Assembly (NCBI RefSeq): GCF_030864355.1
Contig: NC_083398.1
Coordinates: 186,001 to 250,000, forward strand
Source of the DNA: Cutaneotrichosporon cavernicola
Lineage: Eukaryota; Basidiomycota; Tremellomycetes; Trichosporonales; Trichosporonaceae
Direction: 5' to 3'
Length of the DNA stretch: 64,000 bases
Under the pieces are notes generated by a model, which was given only the letters and a program-made list of their open reading frames with translations, searched no databases and was not told where the DNA came from. Positions 1 to 10,952 of the stretch are shown here, in pieces (the stretch's first letter is position 1; each line of letters starts with the position of its first letter). Made by a program: the position numbers and the translations under genes.

Positions 1-942
1 TTTACTTTTTCGCATCATAGCCTCCAAGTCTCTCTCTCTCTCTTGCACTCTCTCTAACATATTCACCTGAGCTTGTCTGTACCTAAGGACCTAACTCTGT
101 ACCAATCTAGAAATACCTTGGGTCAACTTTCAAGTGTGACAATGACGTCTGTGGTTATATTGTCTGGCAATTCTCAACCCAACCAAGAGCCAAAGGCGTC
201 ATCCTTCCACTGCGCCCACTGCGCCCACTGCGCCCACTGCGCCCGCTGCGCCGGCTCTTGCAACTCTTGAGCATGACATGACATCCCACCCAACCCTCAT
301 CTCATGCCCGATCTCTACTACGCCTTCAGCGTCATATATTGTCCCTTGTTCGTCGTCATACCTTTGCATACAGTAGCCACGCTACCGCTTACAACTTGAC
401 CCTCTGCTAACAAATCCTTGCAAGTCCCTTTACTAATATTGAGAGGTTTCATAAGTAGCATGATTCAGGCGATCAGGGAGTGCAACTGTGATCTGAGCTA
501 TCATCGGGTTTGGGCCTTTGGGGTCATGGAGTATGGGAAAGGAAGGGAGCAAGGTGGTGGAGAAAGGAGTGGAAAGGGCAAAGGTGATGTTGAGACCATG
601 TAGGGTTGAACTCACTACTCTTTACAATCTTTACTTTACACCAACGATCCCACAATCAGCAACTTCAACCGAGGGCAGAGTATGCTGCGGGTACCTTGTT
701 CCTTTTGATCGTACACTCATAATCCCCCTCCTATAGCCTCCATGCATTTAGGGCTTTGAATTGAAACATACCAGGAACTTGAATATTTCCCTACTTGCCA
801 ACCTTGTTCATTCCATCCCAAAGCTTCCCCAAGCCTCCTCGTCACGACTCACTTGGCATGACTTGTCTTCACATGCCTTGCCTACACAAAAGCCAAACGC
901 CACATGCCACACAGGCCACAAATACCTCTCCAAACTAGTCTC
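1..942. other. Intergenic, no gene seen
   Basis: No open frame here has the codon bias of the neighbouring genes. The only clear structure is a 9-bp tandem repeat near 211-252, listed separately. CT-rich stretches near position 40 and 720-860 look like ordinary fungal flanking sequence. Confidence 0.5.
211..252. repeat. 9-bp tandem repeat
   Basis: The unit TGCGCCCAC occurs three times in a row, followed by one variant copy (TGCGCCCGC) and a partial copy. It lies in non-coding sequence. Confidence 0.85.
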
Positions 943-1783
943 TTAGCTCTTATTAGCAGTCCTCTTCAATTTCATCACAGCTCTCCCATTCTCCACTTTG
1001 TGCCCAACCTCATCCTCCTCGTCCTCAAAGTAGTCACTGACAGGCTCGTCGACCTCCCACTCATCGTCGCCGAAGCGGTCATCGTTTTCCTCGCTCGCGC
1101 TCTCGTCCGCGTCTCCAGCGTTGCCTGCCTGGCCCATGCTGCGAATGAATCCAATAATCCGTCCCTCCATTTCCTTCCACTGACGCAACGTCAGCCCAGT
1201 ATGCTGAATACGCAAACCACACACAACGCCACTCCTCTCACTCACCTTGGCCGTGCACTCTCCTGCGGTACGGTCGCCAATACGATCACCAACAGTTGAC
1301 CACCCGAGGTCACGCTGTGCATTAGTGTCTCCAAAGCAAGCAAGGTCGACATACCCGCGTCATCTTGACCGTGCGATACAGGCGCTCGAGGTCGTCCGAC
1401 GTCCATGGGTGGCCTTTGGCCGTTGTCACTTGGCTAAGTTCGGCCCCGTTCCCGATCGAAACGCCACTTTCTCCTCGACGGCGGCGAATGAGTGCTGGAG
1501 AGCTCTCTGGCTGCCAGTCAGGGCCTTCACTCTGCTCGCTCTCAACAGTAAATGACCTCGAACCGCGCACGGGACTGTAGTGGCCCGAGAACGAGGTGAC
1601 TGTGGGGGAAGAGACAGGGTCGACCGACACGTCACTCGAGTCGACGTTGATGTTGCGGATTGCGGCGAGATTGCGATCGACGAGTGAGTTGTTACGGCGG
1701 GGCCGGGGGCGACGGAAAGGAAGGTCAGGCTGGATAGGGCTGTTGGAGGAGATGGTTGAAGAACGCGACCTGCGGGGAGGCAT
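943..1783 (-). CDS. Single Myb/SANT-domain protein
   Basis: Three exons on the minus strand: 1783-1355, 1314-1246 and 1179-943 (introns of 40 and 66 nt), giving 244 aa. The Myb/SANT domain is residues about 125-177. It begins HPWTSDDLERLYRTV, continues with GWSTVGDRIGDRTAGECTAK, and ends WKEMEGRI, so it is assembled from all three exons; this supports the splice model. The N-terminus is Ser/Arg/Pro-rich and the C-terminus is strongly acidic. Such proteins usually bind DNA or histone tails in the nucleus; the target here is unknown. Intron 2 is 66 nt, stop-free and in frame, so its retention would insert 22 residues into the domain. Its intron positions differ from the four mini-SANT genes near 28.6-29.5 and 50.9-53.2 kb, so it is a more distant relative. 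Confidence 0.75.
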
Positions 1784-3398
1784 TGTGGATACAGAGGGGT
1801 GAAGTTGTGAGGAATGGAGAGGTAGAGCAAGGTCTGAGTGAAGTGGTTGAGGGTGAGTGGAAGCAAGGGACAAAGGGGAGTAAGGTGGTAGTGTTATTAG
1901 TGGGAATGACGACTAGGTTTTTAGGTGGGGAATTGGTCTCTTGACTCTTAACGGCCTTGATTAAATCGATTCAAGGGAGCAAGGGGGGACCGGGGGGGTT
2001 GAGGGGGGCGATGATGGGCCGATGGGGCGATGGGATCAGGAGGATATGGTGAGTGAGAGGGTCTAGGTGGGATTGGGGGAGGAAGGAGGGGGGAGGGGGG
2101 AGGAGGGAGAGGGTAGGGGACAGGAAGGAGGTTCTGGGCATTCTGGGGTTGGGGTGCGAGGGGCGCCATTTACACTAGGTTACTGAGGTTGACTATTCAC
2201 TAGATCGTGTCCGTGCGCAAACACATTCCTTTCAACATTCATCCTTCTCAATACAACAAGCACAACATGTAACAACACGGGTCCTAGACTCCGAGCACTT
2301 AGAACACACGACCTTGACTCTTGTCAGCTGCAGACCTCTACGTTCTCTCCCAATCCCGACCGGTCATTCCATGCATACCAACCATTGTGGGACATCGGAT
2401 GTGGAGGATCGGAGAGAAACACTCCGTTGACCACCTCGCACCTTCCGGTTCCACTCTCTTCATACCTCGGACCTAGGTATCTAGGTGGTGCGACTGATTC
2501 GTACCGCTCAACCGGGATCCTTGATCAATGAGTGAGAATCTGCTTCGCCATCTAAGAAGCAAGCCTCAAGGGTTGACCTCAAGGTACCATGGGCCGATAC
2601 AATCCCCGAGGCCCCGAACCGCAACCGAACCGACGCACAATACTATTTGGCACGGCGTGGATCTAGAACAGGCTAGACGACGCGTCTAGTACAAGTCCTG
2701 TCTGCCTTGGCACGTCAGCATCCTATTCATTGTCTTTCGAAGGCGCGTAGAGTATGCAACTTATGCAACTAGATTGCACTGGGCGATTGAGCGGAATGGG
2801 AGGTGTGCGGAACTGTTCCGCTCCGTTGGTGGTTGATAACATGGGACTGTTATTGGCTGAAGCCCTCCAGCCTCTGGCAAGGTGCCTCACTCCCACAAAT
2901 TCCACAATCCGTGTCTGGAACAAATCCAGACGATCCAGACCGCTGTCGACCGTTGCGCTCCTCGACGTCGTTGCGCTCCATAGATCCACTGGTCGTGACT
3001 CGTGGTTTGACGGCAGAGTCTGCGAGTTGAACTGGTTACTGAGAATGATGACTGATGGGTTACATATTGGTGGACATTGTTAAAAGGCCACAAAGACTCC
3101 GCACCAGCGCTCAAACGTCATGATCTACAACAACCCCTGAGTCGGTTGGCCGGAATTTCCCCTTTAGGAAGTGAGTTCTCAACGCTATGTCAAGCATCCT
3201 CAGCACCAACGGACCAACGGACCAATATACAAGCTCTTCATATCATCAGTCTCATCTCTGACTCATCTTGGACAGAACCAGAACACCCTGGCGTACTCGA
3301 CGTTGACAAGAAATTGTATCGCCAAAAACCCATAAAAGCAGCCCCTTCGACGGTCCAACAAACTCATCCCAACTTTTTTGTCAACTCTCTACAATCTC
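1784..3398. other. Intergenic, purine-rich stretch
   Basis: About 1.6 kb between the divergent SANT and pirin genes. Positions 1970-2150 are dominated by runs of G and A on the + strand (mirror C/T runs on the - strand) that could favour quadruplex or triplex structures. The reading frames here are Pro-rich and look like composition artefacts. The 3' end is the pirin promoter. Confidence 0.5.
3332..3338 (+). promoter_or_regulatory. TATA-like box of the pirin gene
   Basis: ATAAAAG lies 61 bp upstream of the first in-frame ATG (3399) in a pyrimidine-rich promoter. This is a plausible core promoter element; the transcription start is not known. Confidence 0.4.
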
Positions 3399-4409
3399 AT
3401 GCTCCATAACGTCTGCCGACGCAACCTTACAACCCACAACCTCAAGCGCTTTCTCATCGCAACCCTCACCACCTCTGCAGCAATGACCAGCAACCAAACT
3501 ACCCGTACTCCCGCCCAGGTCGTCTACGCCCGTGAGACGCCCGAGGGCGTTGGCGCCACAGTTCGCCGCTCGATCGGCACCTCCAGCCTCCGCAACCTCA
3601 CGCCCTTCCTCATGCTTGACCACGCCGCCATCCAGGAGGGATCGGGCTTCCCCGACCACCCCCACCGCGGCCAGAGCACCGTCACCTACGTCCTTAGCGG
3701 CATGATGCAGCACGAGGACTTTACCGGTTCCGCTGGCAAGCTCCTTCCCGGAGACGTCCAGTGGATGACGGCCGGCCGCGGCATCGTCCACTCCGAGATG
3801 CCGCTGTTCGATGAGGACCCGTCCAAGCGCGTCCCCGCCGAGGCTCTCCAGCTCTGGATCGACCTGCCGGCCGACAAGAAGATGATCGAGCCGAGCTACC
3901 AGGAGAAGAAGGCCGCCGACATTGACAGTGTCCAGCCTTCGGACGGCGTCGACATTACTGTCATCTCGGGCGAGAGCCACGGTGTCACTGGCTTTGTCCG
4001 CCCCGTCGGTGGATGCTGGTTTATGGACGTTAAGCTCACCAAGCCTGGCGCGTCCGTCTTCCAGGCCCTCCCCGAGGGTTGGACCGGCTTCGCCTACATC
4101 ATCACCGGCAGTCTCCAGGTCGGAGAGGAGGCTACCCCCGTCGACAAGTACAACACTGTCGTGCTGTCTGCCGAGTCCGGCCAGAACGGTGTCCTCCTCA
4201 CCCGCCCCGAGGGCACGACCGAGGAGACCCGCCTCGTCCTCATCGCCGGCGAGCCTCTCCTAGACAACACGACGGTCCAGCACGGGCCCTTTGTCTGCAA
4301 CTCGCGCCAGGGGGTTATTGAGGCCATCACCGACTACCAGATGGGCCGCAACGGCTTTGAGCGCGCCCCAAACTGGAAGTCCAAGATTGGCTCGGCCATG
4401 CGTCACTAG
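3399..4409 (+). CDS. Pirin family protein
   Basis: Single-exon gene of 336 aa from ATG 3399. The double cupin fold of pirins is recognisable: the N-terminal cupin carries FPDHPHRGQSTVTYVLSG and then HEDFTGSAGKLLPGDVQWM and GRGIVHSE, which together supply the His and Glu residues that bind the metal. Pirins are iron-containing proteins, some with quercetinase activity, others acting as nuclear cofactors; the activity of this one cannot be read from sequence. There are two candidate starts. ATG 3399 gives about 28 extra residues, rich in Arg, Leu and Thr without acidic residues, resembling a mitochondrial presequence. ATG 3483 (MTSNQTTRT) gives the usual pirin length of about 308 aa. Dual localisation is possible. 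Confidence 0.93.
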   Translation: MLHNVCRRNLTTHNLKRFLIATLTTSAAMTSNQTTRTPAQVVYARETPEGVGATVRRSIGTSSLRNLTPFLMLDHAAIQEGSGFPDHPHRGQSTVTYVLSGMMQHEDFTGSAGKLLPGDVQWMTAGRGIVHSEMPLFDEDPSKRVPAEALQLWIDLPADKKMIEPSYQEKKAADIDSVQPSDGVDITVISGESHGVTGFVRPVGGCWFMDVKLTKPGASVFQALPEGWTGFAYIITGSLQVGEEATPVDKYNTVVLSAESGQNGVLLTRPEGTTEETRLVLIAGEPLLDNTTVQHGPFVCNSRQGVIEAITDYQMGRNGFERAPNWKSKIGSAMRH

Positions 4410-4793
4410 GATAAGGCTCGGGCGCGCCTGTAGCGCGACTGCGCCCCTGGCTCATAGATAGATTACCATCCGATTCGTTCTGTACCATAGTGTACTTTAG
4501 GCTATGAAATTGACTGGAAACACGAGATTGGATGCTGGGACGTTGGGACGTTGGTGGAGACTCAAGTTGCAGCGAAAGTGAATTGGTATTGAACCATTAA
4601 GCATCCATTAGAATAGTGAGACAAATCCGGCACGTGGCAACACCTCCGCTTTGGTTCCGTTGCCACCACCAACTCGTGAGGAATCACGGACCACTGGAAT
4701 TTCAGAGGCCTTCCTCCCCTGTTGTTGAACAGCATCCCATACTTCACATCTACAACACCGCGACTCCCGGGTCACAAGAGGGTGCCAGACACC
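4410..4793. other. Intergenic between pirin and nucleoporin-like gene
   Basis: About 380 bp holding the 3' end of the pirin gene and the promoter of the next gene. No gene or repeat is visible. Confidence 0.5.
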
Positions 4794-7700
4794 ATGTCGT
4801 CCCTCGTGTCATTCGTCAAGCTATGCTGGGCCTACCCGTGGCTCGCGCCGGCCCTCATGGTGGCTGGCTTCGTCGCTTACAAGGCGCTCGGGAGGCGGTG
4901 GCGTCTCAACCGCCAGATAGCGCGGCACAGGCTGTGAGTGACGCGTATTTGGTTCTAATGGCGCCGCTCTTTGTCTCAAGGGCCCATTGTCTCGGGTCTA
5001 GGAGATTGACCACACTTGTGCTTTATGCTTCCTTTGTTCGCTGATCAAAGCTAACGTCAGTGACCAGCGCCGCCGCGCAGGTATCCCTGACAATGACACA
5101 CGTCCTTGGCTCGTTGCGCGCCCAGCTGCCGAGCTGCGGTTACGAGAGGAGGCACGCGATAGTGCCGAAACTAAGGCGCGCACCGAGGCCGAGGCAGCTG
5201 AGAAGTTGCGGCTCGAGGAGAAGCGGAACGAGGTCGACGAATGGGGCCACCGCATTGTCGGCCAGCTGCGGAGGATGCAGTCCACTGGCGAGCTGACGCC
5301 GCGGCGCGTCAGCCGCCATCAGGTCGTCGATGGCACCGGCTCACCCGAGATCGAGACCCCACGCCAGCGTCCCGCGCAAAACGCGTCCCCAGCCCGCCCG
5401 TTTCCCCTCCATGCCGCCCACACCACTCGCCGGCCATCTGGTGCACGGCAGCGCCAACCGTCTATTCGCAAACCCGTGGCACAGAAGCGCGGCCGCGGCG
5501 ACTCGTCCGACGAGGATGAGGAGGAGCATGACGACCGCGCCACGCGACGGAAGACGCGCTTGCGCCAGCCGAAGCACGTGCCAACCGTCGACGAGGAGAT
5601 GGACGAGATTGACTCAGACAACAGCGAGATGGCCCTTGACGGCGAACCCGACAAGGGCAACAAGCGCCCACACGACGATGACGAGGAACCGCGCAAACGT
5701 CGTCGCGGTTCCGTGTCCGGCTCGATGTCTCGCGAGAGCGAGGACGAGGAGATGCACGAAGAGATGGACACGGATGAGAGTGAGACCGAACCCGAGGTTA
5801 AGATTGAGCGCATGGACACGGAAGAGCTCGCGACGACTACGCCATCCAAGACCGTCACGCCTGGCATGAGCGCGACGCCAGGACCCAAGCCCCTCACGCC
5901 CGCCAAGCTGCACAACGTCAGTGCGCCGGACGACCTTCCCGTTTACGGCACCGATGTTCCCGACCTTGCGACTGCGTCACGACGTACCGATGCGGCAGGC
6001 GTCAAGTGGCTCGTCACTTCCCACGTCGAGTACCGGCAAGCCGATATACGCGTCCCGTCCCGCAAGTACAAAATGCCGCGCGACAGCGAGCACCCAGACG
6101 CGCGCACGGACGCGTTCGAGAGCGTGCGCGTGTGGGTCGCCGAGGACGTGTACAACGCGCTCAAGAGGGACGGGCGTTTAACTTGGCAGGGGCAAGAGGA
6201 GTCGCCTGAGCCTTCTTCGCCCGCAGAACTCAAGAACAGTAACCCCAAGGCGGCGCCACGCGCAACGGGACGTATTGGTATCCGGAGCCGGCCGCCATCG
6301 AGACCCGACTCACCTTTCATCATGTCGCCGAGCCTCTCGCGCATCGGCTCGCCCGCCCCTCGCCGACAACTCAGCGAAGCGGGCCGCACCCGCCGGCACG
6401 ACGAGCTGCTCGCCAAGCTCGGCAAGTCGAGCTCGCCGGTCCAGCCGGCGCCTCTCGCAGCGTCGACGGCCGCTCCAGACGAGAAGCGCTTCACGGCCGA
6501 GGAGAAGGGCAAGGGCAAGGTGCCGGCGTCTTTTAGCTTCTCCGCGCCAACCACAAGCTCACCGCTCAAGGTCAGCGCTGTGCCCGAGGAGAAGGAGTCA
6601 CCGAAGGATACACCCACCAAACCATTCTCGTTCAGCTCAACCATCAGCCCGGCGTCCACTCCTGCGTCCGAGAAGAAGGAGGACAAGAAGAGCGCGAAAC
6701 CATTTTCGTTTGACCTCGCCGCCCCAAAACCTGACGCGAAGGAGACGCCAAAACCGTTCTCGTTAGACACCTCATCCAACGCGAGCGAGAAGAAGGACGC
6801 CGCGCCTTTCTCGTTCAGCGCATCAGCGAATGAGTCGAAGAAGGACACTTCATTCTCCTTCGGCACGCCGTCCTCCGCGTCTCCATTGACAACTAAGCCT
6901 GACGCAAAGCCCTTTTCATTTGACACGCCGTCCGCCGCACCGGCGAAGACAGAGACGGTCAAGCCAGCCAAGGATTTCTCCTTCGGCACCCCTCCCGCCT
7001 CCGCGCCGGCCGAGACACCATCTCTTGGCGCCGGCCCCGGCTTCTCCTTCGCCAAACCGTCCACCGCTGCGCCGGCGGAGACTCCAGCCCTCGGCGCCGG
7101 CTCTGGCGGCTTCTCCTTCGGTAAACCTTCCGGCCCCGCCGCGTCAGTAGAGACTCCATCTCTCGGCGCTGGTAGCGGCAGCTTCTCCTTTGGTAAACCT
7201 TCTGGCCCCGCCGCGCCAGTGGAGACTCCATCTCTTGGTGCTGGTAGCGGCAGCTTCTCCTTTGGTAAACCTTCTGGCCCCGCCGCGCCAGTGGATACCC
7301 CATCTCTTGGTGCAGGTAGCGGCGGCTTCTCCTTCGGCAAGCCTTTGTCCTCTGCGGTGGCGGAGACTCCAGCCCTCGGCACCGGCTCTGACCGCTTCTC
7401 CTTTGGCGCTCCCTCCAAGCCCGTCGCGGCCTCACCGCTTGGCAAGTCCAGCTTCTCCAGCGCTGCGGCTGGCAAGCCCAAGGCGAGCTTCTCCTTTGGC
7501 GCTCCTTCCGCCTCCGCATCTTCGACCTCCGCACCAGCCGAGACACCCGCTCTCGGCGCCGGCAAGTCCGGCTTCTCCTTTAGTGCGTCGCCCACCATCC
7601 CCACTGCACCCGCCGAGACGCCTGCGTTGGGTGCTGGCAAGTCCGGTTTCTCCTTCGGTGCACCCTCCACGACCGCTCCTGCTGCACCCTCCTCCGCCAG

Positions 7701-8043
7701 CAGCTCAGACTTCTCCTTCGGTGCGCCGTCGGCGCCGAAGTCGAGCTTCTCCTTCGGTGCATCGTCCACACCCACGGCCGCAGCGCCCGCTGCGGGGCCC
7801 TTCTCATTCGGCAATCCCGCGAGCCCCGCACCCTCTTCAAGTGACAAGCCGACATTCAGCTTCGGCTCTGCACCCGCACCCAGTGCCTCGGGCTTCAGTT
7901 TCGGCTCTTCCTCCTCCAACCCCTCTCCAACTCCCGGCTCGGGCTTCTCCTTTGGTGCGCCCTCCCCCGCTCCCAGCTCCGGGTTCAGTTTCGGCACAGG
8001 CGGTGAGAGGTCGATCAAGCCGCTGAAAAGAGCGCCGCAGTAG
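4794..8043 (+). CDS. Membrane-anchored FG-repeat nucleoporin-like protein
   Basis: Two exons, 4794-4933 and 5061-8043 (intron 127 nt, donor GTGAGT, acceptor after GCTAACGTCAG), giving 1040 aa. Residues about 4-33 form one hydrophobic segment (SFVKLCWAYPWLAPALMVAG and onward) followed at once by a very basic stretch and RRRAGIPDNDTRPW. The middle (about 130-330) is acidic and disordered with KRRR-type nuclear signals. From about residue 535 to the end are some twenty FSFG/FSFGxPS repeats with PAETPALGAG spacers. FG repeats are the hallmark of nucleoporins that bind transport receptors. The order of N-terminal membrane segment, basic linker and C-terminal FG region is that of vertebrate POM121. 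An Nsp1- or Nup2-like soluble role cannot be excluded. Three near-identical 72-bp units at about 7105-7320 show recent repeat expansion. Confidence 0.82.
7105..7320 (+). repeat. 72-bp coding tandem repeat (three copies)
   Basis: Three near-identical 72-bp units encode a 24-aa block built on FSFGKPSGPAA and ETPSLGAGSG within the FG-repeat region. The high nucleotide identity points to recent duplication by slippage or unequal exchange. Confidence 0.75.
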
Positions 8044-8513
8044 TAGGTAGACTATGCGAGCATGCAGGATGCTGCTGCTCCATTCAATTAATTGAATGAC
8101 AGCCGGGCATACTGACCTACCGCTCGCGGACCGGCGTCCTTAACCCGGGCGCCGGCCGGCCAGCCCTCTTTGAGGCTGGGAGCGAAGAGAGATTGCACCA
8201 CTAAGGACTTGGGTGGCTGAGGCGTGCCGCTGCGAGTAGTATTATGTGCGCACATTGCGTAGAGCCGCGGAAGGTAGGTAGCAATGGTTATAGGGGAGAT
8301 ATTTGCCTTGTGCCAGCACGACAGGATCTGCACCCGACCTGACATGAGGCGCTCAGTGTGCGTGGTTATCACGATACATCCTAACTCATCTACAACGTCC
8401 GTCTGTGAATCAGCCGTCAGTCTACCGCTACACTCACCATCACTCGGCGAACCAACCCTATACCGGCTAGGCCACGCCACTTGGTTACTGCTACGCCTTG
8501 CTACGTGGCTCCG
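8044..8513. other. Intergenic, convergent 3' region
   Basis: Lies between the convergent nucleoporin-like gene and the small-protein gene. No gene, repeat or RNA was seen. Confidence 0.5.
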
Positions 8514-8853
8514 CTAAGGCGACGTCCCATAAGCAAACGTAGGCCGCCCCCTCTCCTCCTCGGTCGCAAGACTGTGGAGAATAGCCTTGGCTTCCTCGTT
8601 GGACTCCGAGTCCCAGGGCTTACAGCCGTACGCAAGGCAGAAGGCAGTCCATCCTCCAAAGGACTTGACGACGTCCTTCTCGGCTTGGGAGGTTAGGGGT
8701 GGGGCTGGGTTAGCTGGGCGGCGGGAAGGTGGGTAGGTGGTATAGGAGATAGCAGGTAGGGAGAAGGGGGAGGATGGGGAGGGGGGAAACGGAGGAGCGG
8801 AAGCGGGTTGGGACATGATAGAGGAACTCACCAAGACTGTCAGATGCGGGCAT
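8514..8853 (-). CDS. Small conserved-looking protein, 63 aa
   Basis: Two exons on the minus strand, 8853-8832 and 8683-8514, separated by a 148-nt intron (donor GTGAGTTC, acceptor after CCTAACCTCCCAAG). The protein starts MPASDSLAEKDVVKSFGGWT and contains YGCKPWDSESNEEAKAILHS. From memory, small basidiomycete proteins with a related D-V-V..F-G-G-W..K-P-W-(D/N)..E-E.K-A-I pattern exist, but I know no function. No signal peptide or membrane segment is present. An unspliced reading from an ATG at 8816 would give a Pro/Ser-rich N-terminus instead; the spliced form is preferred because of the good branch site and the compact product. Confidence 0.6.
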
Positions 8854-9379
8854 GTTGAGTGAGTGGGTGAATGTGAACTCTACCTGACTGAGCCCATGTG
8901 CTTAAGAGCGAGAGCTGGGTGGCAAGCATGGCTTGCTGGCTTGACTGGGTGGGAACGTGTGCAGTTCGTGACGTGCCTGCGCCCACGCGCCGTGTCAATA
9001 ACCTCGGGTGCTCGTTCCGAGCCACAGCCTTCAGACGTCACACTCACGTGGGCCCAACCGCGGGGGTATTTGTCTTGGGGTCAACACGCTATGCTGGTGC
9101 AGGTTATGGATAGCTATGGAGGTATGGATGAGCACTGCCGACATGCTGGAGGGGGTGTACGCAAACGGTGCAGCTGCCACAGCGAGGTGATTGCGAGTCT
9201 CAGCCCTGGTGCATAGGAGCAGACAATCACCTCATCCCTTTTTGTGAATGCCGGCCTATGCTGGTGGCGCAGCGAATCTGTGCATATGCATATCTCCTTA
9301 TCGCAGTGACGCGTTGAGCTAAGACATAACCTCCGTTACGGATGTAGGTGGGGAGGGAAATTCACTTACGTAATCAATC
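8854..9379. other. Intergenic upstream of tRNA gene
   Basis: No gene or repeat was recognised. Confidence 0.45.
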
Positions 9380-9470
9380 GGCCGCATAGCTCAGCTGGTT
9401 AGAGCATTGTACTAATACCCAGTGGATATCAGTAATGCAAAGGTCGGCAGTTCGATCCTGTCTGTGGTCA
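9380..9470 (+). tRNA. tRNA-Ile (anticodon AAT), with intron
   Basis: A complete cloverleaf can be drawn. The acceptor stem GGCCGCA pairs with TGTGGTC (two G-T pairs). The D-arm is GCTC/GAGC, the anticodon stem TTGTA/TGCAA, and the T-arm GGCAG/CTGTC around TTCGATC, with discriminator base A. The anticodon AAT is at 9414-9416. A 17-nt intron (9418-9434) sits one base 3' of the anticodon, the canonical position for nuclear tRNA introns removed by the Sen endonuclease. The A-box (TAGCTCAGCTGG) and B-box (within the T-arm) are present. Confidence 0.93.
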
Positions 9471-9474
9471 TTCG

Positions 9475-9479
9475 TTTTT
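9475..9479 (+). terminator. RNA polymerase III terminator
   Basis: A run of five T lies four bases after the tRNA 3' end, the usual Pol III stop signal. Confidence 0.75.
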
Positions 9480-9698
9480 GGATCAGTTGCCTCGCCACTG
9501 AAGTTTTGGGGACTGTGCACGATCGCGAGGAAGTAGGACAACCCTTGACCTGCTCATGGATCAGTCAAGCCGTGCCCACGCACGGGTACAGGTACCTTGG
9601 CGCACATGTATGGTAGTACATTACAGTTACTATCTCGAAACCCAAAAGGTCATGCCGGCTGTTCACTGCTCAAGCTCTCCACAACCCAGTGCGCAAGC

Positions 9699-10302
9699 CT
9701 ATGACGGCCCGGTACGCAGTCGATCTCGGAATCGACTAACTGCGTCGTCCTTCTCCGGTTCAGAGCGTGTTGGAGAGGGTGGAGATGGTGGACGCATCCC
9801 TGCGGGTAAAGAAAACTGCACCTTCTTAGGCCCGGCGGGTAATGATCGTGGCCGGAGCTTCTCTTTGGTCTCCTCGGCGTGGGATTTGGTGGGTTGTACC
9901 CGCGTTGCAAAGTGAGTTGGTGATGAGGGAGGTGACTCGGGGATTAAGGCGAGGGTCGGGGAGAGGGCCGAGTCGGCGGACGACTTGTCGACGGGCACGT
10001 GGGTCACGAAGATTGCGACTGAGTGGGCTTTGGGACCTGGGCTCTCGGGTGGTGCGGCTGATGTCAGCCGGTTCGAGAGACGGCATAGCTGAGAGGCACA
10101 GCCTACAGAGTCTGGTCGAGCCTGGCTGCGAACGGACAAACAGCTCGACCAAAAGGAGATATCACGTACGCTTTCGTGGATCGATGAGGTTAAGACACTC
10201 TGCGTCGAGGAGGCAGGCGCGTTGCTCATCCGTCAAGCGGTCAGATCGGGCAGCTTCACGCCACAACGTGTGGATGGCGTCAATGTCTGTTTCTGGTGGC
10301 AT
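9699..10302 (-). CDS. Unrecognised 163-aa protein
   Basis: Two exons on the minus strand, 10302-10170 and 10057-9699 (intron 112 nt, donor GTACGT, acceptor after GGCTGACATCAG). The N-terminus MPPETDIDAIHTLWREAARS and the following 25 residues look like a short helical region; the remainder is Pro/Ser-rich and probably disordered, with a basic end (SRFRDRLRTGPS). I recognise no family. The spliced reading keeps the frame and gives better codon bias than reading through. The LPAGPKKVQFSLPAGMRPP segment resembles a short linear docking motif of the K-x-V-x-F (PP1-binding) type, which is suggestive only. Confidence 0.5.
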
Positions 10303-10952
10303 GTTGGTGCGAGGTGCGAGGTGCGAGGGGCCAGGAGAGGTGGAGGGGAAGAAGGGGAGGGATGCAATGTGGCTGACTAAGGTTTGACGTTCTTGATGTC
10401 GAGGTCGAAGCTGAGGAGACAGGATTATGTGGAAACGGCGACGCGAGTTTGCGTAACGGCGAGACAAGGCGTGTTTTGAGTAAATGAGACTTGGCGGGTT
10501 TGACAAAGGTAAAGACAGGCGCGATTTGTTGACAATTGTGACTTGATGGACCCTGGGTGGCGCCGTCTGCCGTCTGCTTCGGACAAGTGGGTTCACGTCA
10601 TGTATACAATAGACCCCGCAGACGTTTAGCTCTTTCACTCCTACAAATCTCGATCTGAATCGAGCTCTGATCCACAAACATAAGGATATGGGATGCATGT
10701 CAGAGTTGGAGTTTGCTCATTTACTCATTCCCTCATTCCATACGGCATATGGGATCATTGAGGTTACGTTAAAACGCGTCATGAATGCAGAAATCAGGCA
10801 CCTATTGTTCAGTATCGATCAATATATCATATCGGTGACGTCCGAACGCGACCGCATGGGCCCTCTATCCTTCTAACTCAGACCATCGGCCTTAAATAAC
10901 CTTTGTCTCCCCTTGTATCCTCGTCTCCTCCTTTCCCATCATCCATCGCAGG
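10303..10952. other. Intergenic, divergent promoter region
   Basis: Lies between the divergent gene at 9.7-10.3 kb and the carboxypeptidase. No gene was seen. It holds the TATA-like TTAAATAA at 10892-10899, 54 bp before the carboxypeptidase ATG. Confidence 0.5.

Noticed and set aside
5943..8018. Open frame of 691 codons on the minus strand, antisense to the FG repeats
   Set aside because: It is the mirror of a GC-biased repetitive coding region; its repeats (EKPxLPAPRAGVSA) are simply the FG repeats read backwards. No start context or family similarity.
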